Positions 35,826 through 43,026 of a stretch of 64,000 bases of DNA are shown piece after piece. The translations under genes were made by a program, and so were the position numbers. Below the pieces are notes generated by a model, which worked only from the letters and a program-made list of their open reading frames with translations, searched no databases and was not told the DNA's origin. This DNA is from Bradyrhizobium sp. CER78 (lineage in GTDB: Bacteria > Pseudomonadota > Alphaproteobacteria > Rhizobiales > Xanthobacteraceae), in contig NZ_JARVWP010000024.1 in assembly GCF_029846235.1 (NCBI RefSeq), forward strand, positions 40,317 through 104,316. The letters run 5' to 3'. Each line of letters starts with the position of its first letter. The stretch's first letter is position 1.

Positions 35826-37814
35826 ATGGTGCCGCCGCAACCGACTATGACCGCTGCCGATCAGCGCACGGCTACGCCGCCGGCCGCCGAGAAGGGCACG
35901 CTGCTCGGTACCCTCGTTCATCTCTGGCCCTACATCTGGCCCGGCGATCGCGCCGATCTGAAGATGCGTGTCATCTGGTCGGTGGTGCTGCTGCTGTTCG
36001 CCAAGCTCGCGACGCTGTCGGTGCCGTTCACCTTCAAATGGGCGATCGACGCGCTGAATGGCGCGGGCTCGGCGCCGGTCGAGTCGTCGAACTGGGTGCT
36101 GTGGTTGATCGCCTCGCCGGTGCTGATGACGATCAGCTATGGCGCGGTGCGCATCATCATGGCGGTGCTGACGCAGTGGCGCGACGGCATCTTCGCCCGC
36201 GTCGCGATGCACGCGGTGCGGCGGCTCGCCTACATCACCTTCGTCCACATGCACGAGCTGTCGCTGCGCTTCCATTTGGAGCGCAAGACCGGGGGCCTGA
36301 CCCGCGTCCTGGAGCGCGGCCGCTCCGGCATCGAGACCATCGTGCGGATGGTGATCCTGCAGCTGATCCCGACCATCGTCGAGGTCACGCTGCTGGCGGG
36401 GATCCTGCTCTGGCAGTTCGACTGGCGCTACGTGCTCGCCGTGCTGCTCACCGTCGTCGTGTTCATGTACTTCACCTACATCGCGACCGAGTGGCGGATC
36501 GAGATCCGCCGCAAGATGAACGATTCCGACACCGAGGCGAACACCAAGGCGATCGACTCGCTGCTGAACTACGAGACGGTGAAATATTTCGGCGCCGAGG
36601 AGCGCGAGGCGAGCCGCTACGACCGCTCGATGCAGCGCTACGAGCAGGCCAGCGTGAAGACCTACACCTCGCTTGCGGTGCTCAACACCGGGCAGGCGAT
36701 CATCTTCACCGCCGGCCTGACCGCGACCATGCTGATGTGCGCGTTCGGCATCCGCAACGGCACCCACACCGTCGGCGATTTCGTGCTGATCAATTCGATG
36801 ATGATCCAGCTCTACGTGCCGCTGAACTTCATGGGGATGGTCTATCGCGAGATCAAGCAGGCGATCATCGACATCGAGAAGATGTTCGACGTGCTGGAGC
36901 GCGATCCGGAGGTGGAGGACGTGCCCGGCGCCAAGCCGCTCGCGGTGTCCGCCGGCAGCGTGCGCTTCGAGGACGTCCGCTTCTCCTACGAGCCTGACCG
37001 GCCGATCCTGAAAGGCCTGAGCTTCGAGGTGCCGGCCGGCAAGACGGTCGCGATCGTCGGTCCCTCCGGCGCCGGCAAGTCGACGATCTCGCGGCTCCTG
37101 TTCCGGCTCTACGACGTCTCCGGCGGCCGCATCCTGATCGACGGCCAAGACATCAAGAGCGTGACGCAGGCGTCCCTGCGAGCCTCGATCGGCATGGTGC
37201 CGCAGGACACCGTGCTGTTCAACGACACCATCCGCTACAACATCCGCTACGGCCGCTGGGACGCCAGCAATGAGGAGGTTGAGGAGGCCGCGCGGCTCGC
37301 CCAGATCGACGGCTTCATCCGGATGTCCCCGCAGGGCTATGAGACGCCGGTCGGCGAGCGCGGCCTGAAGCTCTCCGGCGGCGAGAAGCAGCGCGTCGCG
37401 ATCGCGCGCACGGTCTTGAAGGCGCCGCCGATCCTGGTGCTGGACGAGGCGACCTCCGCGCTCGACAGCCATACCGAGCACGAGATCCAGGGCGCGCTGG
37501 AGCGGGTCTCGCGCAACCGCACCTCGCTGGTCATCGCGCACCGGCTGTCGACCATCGTCGGCGCCGACGAGATCATCGTGCTGGACCAGGGCCGCATCGC
37601 CGAGCGCGGCACCCACGCGCGGCTTTTGGCCGCCGACGGCCTCTACGCCAGCATGTGGAACCGGCAGCGCGAGGCCGAGGAGGCCCGCGAACGGCTCGCC
37701 CAGGTCGACGAGGACGGTACCGCGCCGAATCGCCTGCCGCCGGCAGTCACGGAGTCGTCGGACAATTCCACCCCTGACGCGGGTGAGAAACCCTTGCCGA
37801 CCGCCGCGGAATAG
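35826..37814 (+). CDS. Atm1-type ABC exporter (permease-ATPase fusion)
   Basis: Half-size ABC exporter of 662 residues. The N-terminal six-helix membrane domain (about 35-330) contains the Atm1/ABCB7 hallmarks HLERKTGGLTRVLERG and LLNYETVKYFGAEERE. The C-terminal ATPase (about 370-610) has Walker A GPSGAGKST, signature LSGGEKQR, Walker B ILVLDEATSALD and an H-loop His in IAHRLS. Family members export glutathione-linked sulfur or metal conjugates and support Fe-S metabolism or metal tolerance. The start at 35826 (MVPPQPTMTAADQ) gives a soluble N-terminal leader. It is monocistronic, with a repeat before psd. Confidence 0.92.
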   Translation: MVPPQPTMTAADQRTATPPAAEKGTLLGTLVHLWPYIWPGDRADLKMRVIWSVVLLLFAKLATLSVPFTFKWAIDALNGAGSAPVESSNWVLWLIASPVLMTISYGAVRIIMAVLTQWRDGIFARVAMHAVRRLAYITFVHMHELSLRFHLERKTGGLTRVLERGRSGIETIVRMVILQLIPTIVEVTLLAGILLWQFDWRYVLAVLLTVVVFMYFTYIATEWRIEIRRKMNDSDTEANTKAIDSLLNYETVKYFGAEEREASRYDRSMQRYEQASVKTYTSLAVLNTGQAIIFTAGLTATMLMCAFGIRNGTHTVGDFVLINSMMIQLYVPLNFMGMVYREIKQAIIDIEKMFDVLERDPEVEDVPGAKPLAVSAGSVRFEDVRFSYEPDRPILKGLSFEVPAGKTVAIVGPSGAGKSTISRLLFRLYDVSGGRILIDGQDIKSVTQASLRASIGMVPQDTVLFNDTIRYNIRYGRWDASNEEVEEAARLAQIDGFIRMSPQGYETPVGERGLKLSGGEKQRVAIARTVLKAPPILVLDEATSALDSHTEHEIQGALERVSRNRTSLVIAHRLSTIVGADEIIVLDQGRIAERGTHARLLAADGLYASMWNRQREAEEARERLAQVDEDGTAPNRLPPAVTESSDNSTPDAGEKPLPTAAE

Positions 37815-37823
37815 TCGATTAGG

Positions 37824-37868
37824 GCATGATCCGGAAAAGTGCGAAGCGGTTTTCCGAAAAGATCATGC
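37824..37868. repeat. GCATGAT-type interspersed repeat, copy 2
   Basis: Core GCATGATCCGGAAAAGTG...CGGTTTTCCG...GATCATGC, bounded by GCATGAT/ATCATGC, with 45 bp between the borders. It is followed by a perfect palindrome at 37883-37905, as in copy 4. Confidence 0.85.
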
Positions 37869-37882
37869 CTAAAGCAACCGAC

Positions 37883-37905
37883 TAAAGCGCGATGATCGCG
37901 CTTTA
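37883..37905. repeat. 23-bp palindrome following repeat copy 2
   Basis: TAAAGCGCGAT, G, ATCGCGCTTTA: perfect 11-bp arms around one base. A related longer hairpin with arms TAAAGCGCGATGA and TCATCGCACTTTA adjoins repeat copy 4 (41514-41545). This module ends 43 bp before psd. Confidence 0.8.
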
Positions 37906-37948
37906 GGGCGTCTCCCGCCGCAGGGGCGGGGTACCACAGCGAGTTCTG

Positions 37949-38647
37949 ATGTCGATCGCCAATTCCATCCGCGCGCAGATCCCGCCGATCCACCCCGAGG
38001 GCTATCCCTTCATCGGCGGATTCGCTCTGGCGAGCCTGATCCTGTTCTGGATCTGGACCCCGCTGGGCTGGATCGGGACGCTGCTCACGGTCTGGTGCGC
38101 GCTGTTCTTCCGCGACCCCGTGCGGGTGACGCCGCTGCGCGACGGCATCGTGGTGTCGCCGGCCGACGGCCGCGTCTCCATGGTGGTGCAGGCGCTGCCG
38201 CCGGCCGAACTCGGCCTCGGCGACAAGCCGCTGCCGCGGGTCTCGGTGTTCATGAGCGTGTTCAACTGCCATGTGAACCGCAGCCCGGTGGCCGGCCGCA
38301 TCGACCGCATCGCCTACCGGCCCGGCGCGTTCATCAATGCCGAGCTCGACAAGGCGAGCGAGGACAATGAACGCAATTCGTTGGTCATCTCGAGCTCGAA
38401 CGGGCGCATCGGCGTGGTCCAGATCGCGGGCCTCGTGGCGCGCCGCATCGTCTGCTTCGTCAAGGAAGGCCAGTCGATCGGTGCCGGCGAGCGTTTCGGC
38501 CTGATCCGGTTCGGCTCGCGGCTCGACGTCTACCTGCCCGAGGGTACCAAGGCGCTGGTCTCCGAGGGGCAGACCGCGGTTGCCGGCGAGACCATCCTGG
38601 CGGATTTCCGCGGTGCCGATCCTGGCCGCACCTACCGCGCCGATTAA
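37949..38647 (+). CDS. psd: Phosphatidylserine decarboxylase proenzyme (short form)
   Basis: Makes phosphatidylethanolamine from phosphatidylserine. The 232-residue protein is the short archaeal/alphaproteobacterial-type Psd. It has an N-terminal hydrophobic segment (about 20-50) and conserved SPADGRVS, FMSVFNCHVNR and RIVCFV stretches. The autocatalytic cleavage site is the Gly-Ser in LIRFGSRLDVYLP (Ser at about residue 191), which yields a pyruvoyl group on the alpha chain. It precedes pssA by 77 bp on the same strand, and the two together form the PE branch of phospholipid synthesis. Confidence 0.95.
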   Translation: MSIANSIRAQIPPIHPEGYPFIGGFALASLILFWIWTPLGWIGTLLTVWCALFFRDPVRVTPLRDGIVVSPADGRVSMVVQALPPAELGLGDKPLPRVSVFMSVFNCHVNRSPVAGRIDRIAYRPGAFINAELDKASEDNERNSLVISSSNGRIGVVQIAGLVARRIVCFVKEGQSIGAGERFGLIRFGSRLDVYLPEGTKALVSEGQTAVAGETILADFRGADPGRTYRAD

Positions 38648-38724
38648 CTCTCTTTCGCTAGCCCAATCAGCCGGTTCCCGCGCCGATGGCGGAGCGGGGC
38701 CATGCTTGCTATATTCATCGGGCC

Positions 38725-39606
38725 ATGACGCCATTCGATAACAATTCCAGCGAGCTTCGCCGCCGCCGGTTCCGCCCGATCCCGGTGCGGATGCTGGTGC
38801 CGAACATGATCACGTTGCTGGCGATCTGCGCCGGCCTGACCGCGATCCGGCTGTCGACGGAAGGGCGGATGGAGCTGGCGGTCGCCGCCATCGTGTTCGC
38901 CGCGATCCTCGACGGCATCGACGGCCGCGTCGCCCGCATGATCAAGGGCCAGTCGAAATTCGGCGCCGAGCTCGACAGCCTCGCCGACTTCGTCAATTTC
39001 GGCGTCGCGCCGGGCCTGATCCTGTATTTCTGGCAGCTGCACGAATTGAACAATGGCGGCTGGATTGCCGCGATGGTGTTCGCGATCTCCGGTGGCCTGC
39101 GCCTTGCGCGCTTCAATGCCTCGATCGACGATCCGAACAAGCCGGCTTTCGCCGCGAATTACTTTACCGGCGTGCCGGCGCCGGCCGGTGCGATCACCGT
39201 GCTGCTGCCGATCTATCTCGCCTTCCTCGGCGTGCCGATGCCGCCGGCGACCTTGACGGCATTCTACACGCTGCTGATCGCCTTCCTGATGGTGTCGCGC
39301 CTGCCGGTGTTCTCCGGCAAGACCGTGAAGATGCGCGTGCCGCCGGAGATGGTGCTGCCGGTGTTCGTCGCCGTGGTGTTCTTCGTCGCGCTGCTGATCG
39401 GCTACCCCTGGCACATCCTGTCGGCGGGTTCGGTGGCTTACCTGATCAGCCTGCCCTGGGGCTGGAAGTCCTATCGCGACCAGGAGCGCCAGCTTGTGGC
39501 GCAGACGCAAGCCGCGAGCGCGCCGGCGGCGACATCGCCTGCGGCTTCCTACGCGGCGCCGGTCGCGGAGAGCGACCACGACGACCGTCCGACGCATCTG
39601 CATTAA
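38725..39606 (+). CDS. pssA: CDP-diacylglycerol-serine O-phosphatidyltransferase
   Basis: Integral-membrane CDP-alcohol phosphotransferase of 293 residues that joins CDP-diacylglycerol to serine, supplying phosphatidylserine to Psd. The catalytic signature D-G-x2-A-R-x8-G-x3-D-x3-D is present as DGRVAR ... FGAELDSLAD. Some eight hydrophobic helices follow. A C-terminal soluble tail is Ala-rich and ends in DDRPTHLH. The ATG at 38725 (MTPFDNNSSEL) is preferred over one at 38686. It is the second gene of psd-pssA; degenerate repeats follow. Confidence 0.95.
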   Translation: MTPFDNNSSELRRRRFRPIPVRMLVPNMITLLAICAGLTAIRLSTEGRMELAVAAIVFAAILDGIDGRVARMIKGQSKFGAELDSLADFVNFGVAPGLILYFWQLHELNNGGWIAAMVFAISGGLRLARFNASIDDPNKPAFAANYFTGVPAPAGAITVLLPIYLAFLGVPMPPATLTAFYTLLIAFLMVSRLPVFSGKTVKMRVPPEMVLPVFVAVVFFVALLIGYPWHILSAGSVAYLISLPWGWKSYRDQERQLVAQTQAASAPAATSPAASYAAPVAESDHDDRPTHLH

Positions 39607-39620
39607 GGCCCCCGTGTGAT

Positions 39621-39747
39621 CCGTCGTCCCCGCGCAAAGGCTTCGCCTTTGTCGCTGGAGGAGCGCGTAGCGCGTCTCGAAGGATGCACCGCCACAGACG
39701 GGCCGCCGACCTTCGAGATGCGCGTTCCGCGCTCCTCAGGGTGACGG
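39621..39747. repeat. Diverged relative of the CCGTCATCCTGAGG repeat
   Basis: It begins CCGTCGTCCCCG and ends CTCCTCAGGGTGACGG, with CTCGAAGGATG and CCTTCGAGATG inside and a GCAAAGGCTTCGCCTTTG hairpin. The boundaries are approximate. Together with the GCATGAT repeat at 39836 it accounts for most of the 319-bp gap between pssA and the RraA-like gene. Confidence 0.6.
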
Positions 39748-39835
39748 TGATGGAGCACTTCCGCAAATATCAGCCATGAGCGTGCCTCGGTTGGGTTCGC
39801 CAGCGATCTCGGCTATAGGCTGGGGCGGCCCGCTT

Positions 39836-39884
39836 GAGCATGATCCGGAAAAGTGGAAACCGGTTTTCCGAAAGCATCATGCTC
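39836..39884. repeat. GCATGAT-type interspersed repeat, copy 3
   Basis: Bounded by GAGCATGAT and ATCATGCTC with the CCGGAAAAGTGG...CCGGTTTTCCG core, 49 bp. It lies 42 bp upstream of the RraA-like gene and lacks a following palindrome. Confidence 0.85.
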
Positions 39885-39925
39885 AAACAAAGAAATCTGA
39901 CGCCAAAAATCAGGAGAGAAACGCC

Positions 39926-40645
39926 GTGACGACATCCGCTTCCGCCCCGCTTCCTGCCTCTGTCCTTGAAGCGTTGGCGCGCTATGACACGCCGACGATC
40001 TGCAACGCGATGGAGATCGTAGCGCCCGAGCGCCGTCTGATCGGCTACACCGTGAAGCCGCTGGTCTGCCCGTTCCCGACCTTGCCGCCGATCGTCGGCT
40101 ATGCGCGCACGGTCGCGATCCGCTCGGTGCTGAAATCCGGCCTCTCGGCCGAAGAGCAGTCGAAGCGACGCATCGACTATTACGAATATGTCGGCACCGG
40201 CTTCGGTCCGCGCATCTCTGTGATCCAGGACATCGACGGTCCCGACGTCGGCTATGGCGCGTTCTGGGGCGAGGTGCAGAGCGCCGTACACAAGGCGCTC
40301 GGCTGCCTCGGCGTCATCACCGACGGCTCGATCCGCGACATCCCGCAATGGGCGCCGGGCTTCCAGGCGCTGGCCGGCTCGATCGGCCCGTCGCATGCCT
40401 GGGTGCATGCCGAAAGTTTTGGCGGCGAGGTCCGCGTCGCCGGCATGACGGTGCGCTCCGACGACCTGATCCACGCCGATAGCCACGGCGCGATCGTGAT
40501 CCCCTATGAGATCGCGGCGAAGCTGCCCGAGGCCGCCGAGCTCTGCGGCCGCCGCGAGACTCCGATCCTGGACATCGCACGCAGCAAGGACTTCACGCTC
40601 GAGAAGCTGAAGGACGCGCTGAAGCGTTCGGCCGAGATCCACTGA
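39926..40645 (+). CDS. RraA-like / HMG aldolase-fold protein
   Basis: A 239-residue protein of the RraA (formerly dimethylmenaquinone methyltransferase) family. Members either inhibit RNase E or act as metal-dependent 4-hydroxy-4-methyl-2-oxoglutarate aldolases. The active-site pattern G-x2-DG-x2-RD is present (GVITDGSIRDI), which favours an aldolase or decarboxylase over a pure RNase E inhibitor. The start is a GTG at 39926 with CAGGAGAGA upstream. It is longer than E. coli RraA (161), mostly by N-terminal residues. It is followed by a strong terminator. Confidence 0.85.
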   Translation: MTTSASAPLPASVLEALARYDTPTICNAMEIVAPERRLIGYTVKPLVCPFPTLPPIVGYARTVAIRSVLKSGLSAEEQSKRRIDYYEYVGTGFGPRISVIQDIDGPDVGYGAFWGEVQSAVHKALGCLGVITDGSIRDIPQWAPGFQALAGSIGPSHAWVHAESFGGEVRVAGMTVRSDDLIHADSHGAIVIPYEIAAKLPEAAELCGRRETPILDIARSKDFTLEKLKDALKRSAEIH

Positions 40646-40670
40646 CGCAACGCGCGTCTTCGATTTGCTG

Positions 40671-40703
40671 AACGGCGGGCCGGAAGGCCCGCCGTTTTGT
40701 TGT
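40671..40703 (+). terminator. Rho-independent terminator of the RraA-like gene
   Basis: An 11-bp perfect stem (AACGGCGGGCC at 40671-40681 with GGCCCGCCGTT at 40686-40696) and a GGAA loop, followed by TTTGTTG. It lies between convergent genes and ends the plus-strand transcript. Confidence 0.9.
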
Positions 40704-40709
40704 CGGTCG

Positions 40710-41330
40710 TCAGGCCGGCGCGACCTTGGCGATCTCGGACGCGCCGCGAATGGTCATGTCGACGGCGACATAGAGGATCACGGCGAGGCCGACATAGGCG
40801 ATCCAGCGGTGGTTCTGTAAGAGCCGCGCGATGAAAGTGGCGGCCGCGCCCATCATCGCGATCGAGAGCGCAAGGCCGAACACCAGCACGATCGGCTGCT
40901 CGCGCGCCGCACCGGCAACCGCCAGCACGTTGTCGAGCGACATCGAGACGTCGGCGACGATGATCTGCGTCGTCGCCTGCCATAGCGTCTTGCGCGGCAC
41001 CTCCGCGCCGTCGATGCCATCCAACGCGGTGGTCCCGTGCGCGCTGGCGCGCAGCTCACGCCACATCTTCCAGCACACCCACAGCAAGAGGATGCCGCCG
41101 GCCAGCAGCAGGCCGACGATCTGCATCAATTGCGTGGTGAGGAGCGCGAACAGGATGCGCAGCAGCGTCGCGGCGCCGATGCCGATCAGGATCGCCTTGC
41201 CGCGTTGCGTTGCCGGCAGGCCTGCCGCGGCAAGGCCGATCACGACGGCATTGTCGCCGGCCAGCACGAGATCGATGACGACGACTTGCAGCAAGGCGCT
41301 GAGTGCCTCGAGTGAGAGCAGTTCGGACAT
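40710..41330 (-). CDS. TerC family membrane protein (YjbE/YkoY type)
   Basis: A 206-residue polytopic protein with about seven hydrophobic helices. The two TerC motifs are DLVLAGDNAVVIGLA (near residue 20) and ADVSMSLDNVLAVAG (near 127), each with the conserved Asp-Asn pair. This family is linked to manganese export or metalation of secreted proteins. A charged cytoplasmic loop (about 90-115) separates the halves. The upstream 150 bases may hold a yybP-ykoY-type manganese riboswitch, listed separately. Confidence 0.9.
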   Translation of the reverse strand: MSELLSLEALSALLQVVVIDLVLAGDNAVVIGLAAAGLPATQRGKAILIGIGAATLLRILFALLTTQLMQIVGLLLAGGILLLWVCWKMWRELRASAHGTTALDGIDGAEVPRKTLWQATTQIIVADVSMSLDNVLAVAGAAREQPIVLVFGLALSIAMMGAAATFIARLLQNHRWIAYVGLAVILYVAVDMTIRGASEIAKVAPA

Positions 41331-41480
41331 GAATCATCCCCTTGAGGTCGGGGAGCGGACCGTCTCGACGAATCCAGATGCGGCCGTCGTGCCGACGGCA
41401 AATCCGCCACGACGGTGTCACGTCGCGGGTCGAAGCAGGGCCACTCCAACTGAGTTCCAGTCCGACATCGCAGCTTGTGG
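41331..41480 (-). ncRNA. Candidate yybP-ykoY (Mn2+) riboswitch leader
   Basis: TerC/YjbE-family genes are often preceded by this riboswitch. The minus-strand leader here contains GGAGTGGCCC (compare the conserved GGGGAGUAG loop), a long GC-rich hairpin around GCCGTCGGCACGACGGC, and GCATCTGG before a CGTCGAGACGG stretch. The fit to the consensus is incomplete and was judged by eye only. Confidence 0.33.
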
Positions 41481-41513
41481 CTGCCAGAGGGGCCCGGCCT
41501 GGGATTACGGTCG

Positions 41514-41545
41514 CTAAAGCGCGATGAGAAGCGTCATCGCACTTT
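41514..41545. repeat. TAAAGCGCGATGA hairpin adjoining repeat copy 4
   Basis: TAAAGCGCGATGA and TCATCGCACTTTA arms with a short GAAGCG loop and one mismatch. It is equivalent to the palindrome beside copy 2 at 37883. Confidence 0.75.
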
Positions 41546-41557
41546 AGCTTCTTATTT

Positions 41558-41605
41558 GAGCATGATCTGTTCGGAAAACCGCTTCACACTTTTCCGGATC
41601 ATGCT
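41558..41605. repeat. GCATGAT-type interspersed repeat, copy 4 (reverse orientation)
   Basis: GAGCATGATC...CGGAAAACCG...CACTTTTCCGGATCATGCT: the reverse complement of the core in the other copies. Its outer end abuts the stop codon (41604-41606) of the minus-strand membrane protein gene. Confidence 0.85.
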
Positions 41606-41948
41606 AGTCCGGACGAAGCGCCGCCTGTTCCTCGAAGAACAGCGCCGCCTGATCCGGCTCGCCGAGGATCGCCGCTGCACACCCCATGAAGGTGAAGGCA
41701 CCGGCAAAATCCCACAGCGTGAGGTTCGCCGCGCTCGTGCGCACGTGGATCACGCGCGCCGCAAGCGCGGCAATGGCTGCCTCCGCGAACAACAGCAGGC
41801 TGAGCGCGGGCAGCACGAGTGCGGGCTCAACCAGACGAAGCGTCAGGACGATCGGCAGCGCGGTCAGCACGCCGAACAACACGAGCATGCCGAATGGCTC
41901 CAGCAAGGGAGCCTTCCGCAAGATCCCGTCTGGAATGGTCGAGGACAT
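41604..41948 (-). CDS. Small membrane protein, unknown
   Basis: A 114-residue protein with three or four hydrophobic segments (about residues 13-36, 42-65 and 76-97) and a short acidic C-terminal tail (EPDQAALFFEEQAALRPD). I know no family. The ATG at 41948 (MSSTIPDGIL) is preferred over one at 42143 that adds 65 residues without pattern. The last codons run into repeat copy 4, which borders the stop codon, so the present C-terminus may have been shaped by insertion of the repeat. Confidence 0.6.
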   Translation of the reverse strand: MSSTIPDGILRKAPLLEPFGMLVLFGVLTALPIVLTLRLVEPALVLPALSLLLFAEAAIAALAARVIHVRTSAANLTLWDFAGAFTFMGCAAAILGEPDQAALFFEEQAALRPD

Positions 41949-42003
41949 TCCGGTATCCTGGCTTTGTCGTTCATATCGACGATACCAGAATCCACTCACG
42001 TTG

Positions 42004-42026
42004 ACGCGCGGCGCGGCGCCGCGCGT
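42004..42026. promoter_or_regulatory. 23-bp GC palindrome in a divergent promoter region
   Basis: ACGCGCGGCGC, G, GCGCCGCGCGT: perfect 11-bp arms around one base. It lies in the 250-bp region between the divergent membrane-protein gene (start 41948) and the SDR gene (start 42199). It could be an operator or a cruciform. Confidence 0.45.
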
Positions 42027-42198
42027 CCGCAGGCCGCGCGACAAGCTGTACGCATTGTGGAGATGGAGGAGGGCTGTGGTCGGAGTCATCTCGGACGCCG
42101 TTTTGGTGCGGATGGTGCCCTGGCATGCCATGGCAAAGTTCACGCGGCGTATTTATCCTTGGTGGCTGCGCTGGGCGAGCGATCGAAAGGCAAGTTCG

Positions 42199-43026
42199 AT
42201 GAACATGGCAGGCAAGACGGTGCTGATCACCGGTTCCACCGATGGCGTCGGCCGCTACGTCGCGCTGAAGCTGGCGGCTGCCGGCGCCCGGGTCCTGATC
42301 CATGGCCGCGATACGCAGAGGGCGCAGACCCTCGCCGACGAGATCAAGCGGGCCAGCGGCCGCGAGCCGATGTTCTATCAGGCCGATCTTTCCTCGCTCG
42401 CCGAGGTCCGCGAGTTCGCCCAGCTGGTGCTCGACGATCAGGAGCGCCTCGATGTATTCGTGAGCAACGCCGGCATCGGCTCGCAGAACGAGGGGCCGGC
42501 GCGGCAGACCAGCAAGGACGGCTATGAGCTGCGCTTTGCCGTCAACTATCTCGCCGGCTTCCTGCTCGCGCACCTTCTGCTGCCTCGGCTGAAGGCGAGC
42601 GCGCCGGCGCGCATCGTCAATGTCGCCTCGGTCGGCCAGCACCCGATCGATTTCGACGACGTGATGATCACGAAGAACTACAGCGGCGGCCGCGCCTATG
42701 CGCAGAGCAAGCTGTCGCAGATCATGTTCACCATCGACCTTGCCGCCGAGCTGGAAGGCACCGGCGTCACCGTCAACGCGCTGCACCCGGCGACCTACAT
42801 GAACACCACGATGGTGCGCGCCAGCGGCGTCACGCCGATCTCGACCGTCGAGCAGGGCGGCGATGCCATCCTGCGTCTCATCCAGGGCGAAGACGTCGCC
42901 GGCCAAAGCGGGCTGTTCTTCGACGGCAAGCGCAAGGCCCGCGCCCATGCGCAGGCCTATGACGCCGAGGCGCGCCAGCGGCTGCGGACGTTGAGCTTCG
43001 CCCTTACGGGTCTGCGGGCTTCCTGA
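42199..43026 (+). CDS. Short-chain dehydrogenase/reductase
   Basis: A 275-residue SDR of the retinol-dehydrogenase/protochlorophyllide-reductase-like branch. The cofactor motif is TGSTDGVGRYVALKL; VSNAGIG takes the place of NNAG. The catalytic Tyr-Lys lies in YAQSKLSQ, and a basic residue at the end of beta-2 (HGRDTQRAQ) favours NADP(H). The ATG at 42199 (MNMAGKTVLITG) directly precedes the Rossmann fold. Its 3' end overlaps the convergent MocR-type gene by 23 bp. The substrate is unknown. Confidence 0.85.
   Translation: MNMAGKTVLITGSTDGVGRYVALKLAAAGARVLIHGRDTQRAQTLADEIKRASGREPMFYQADLSSLAEVREFAQLVLDDQERLDVFVSNAGIGSQNEGPARQTSKDGYELRFAVNYLAGFLLAHLLLPRLKASAPARIVNVASVGQHPIDFDDVMITKNYSGGRAYAQSKLSQIMFTIDLAAELEGTGVTVNALHPATYMNTTMVRASGVTPISTVEQGGDAILRLIQGEDVAGQSGLFFDGKRKARAHAQAYDAEARQRLRTLSFALTGLRAS

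Noticed and set aside
35745..37616. 623-residue minus-strand open frame
   Set aside because: Antisense shadow of the Atm1-type exporter gene.
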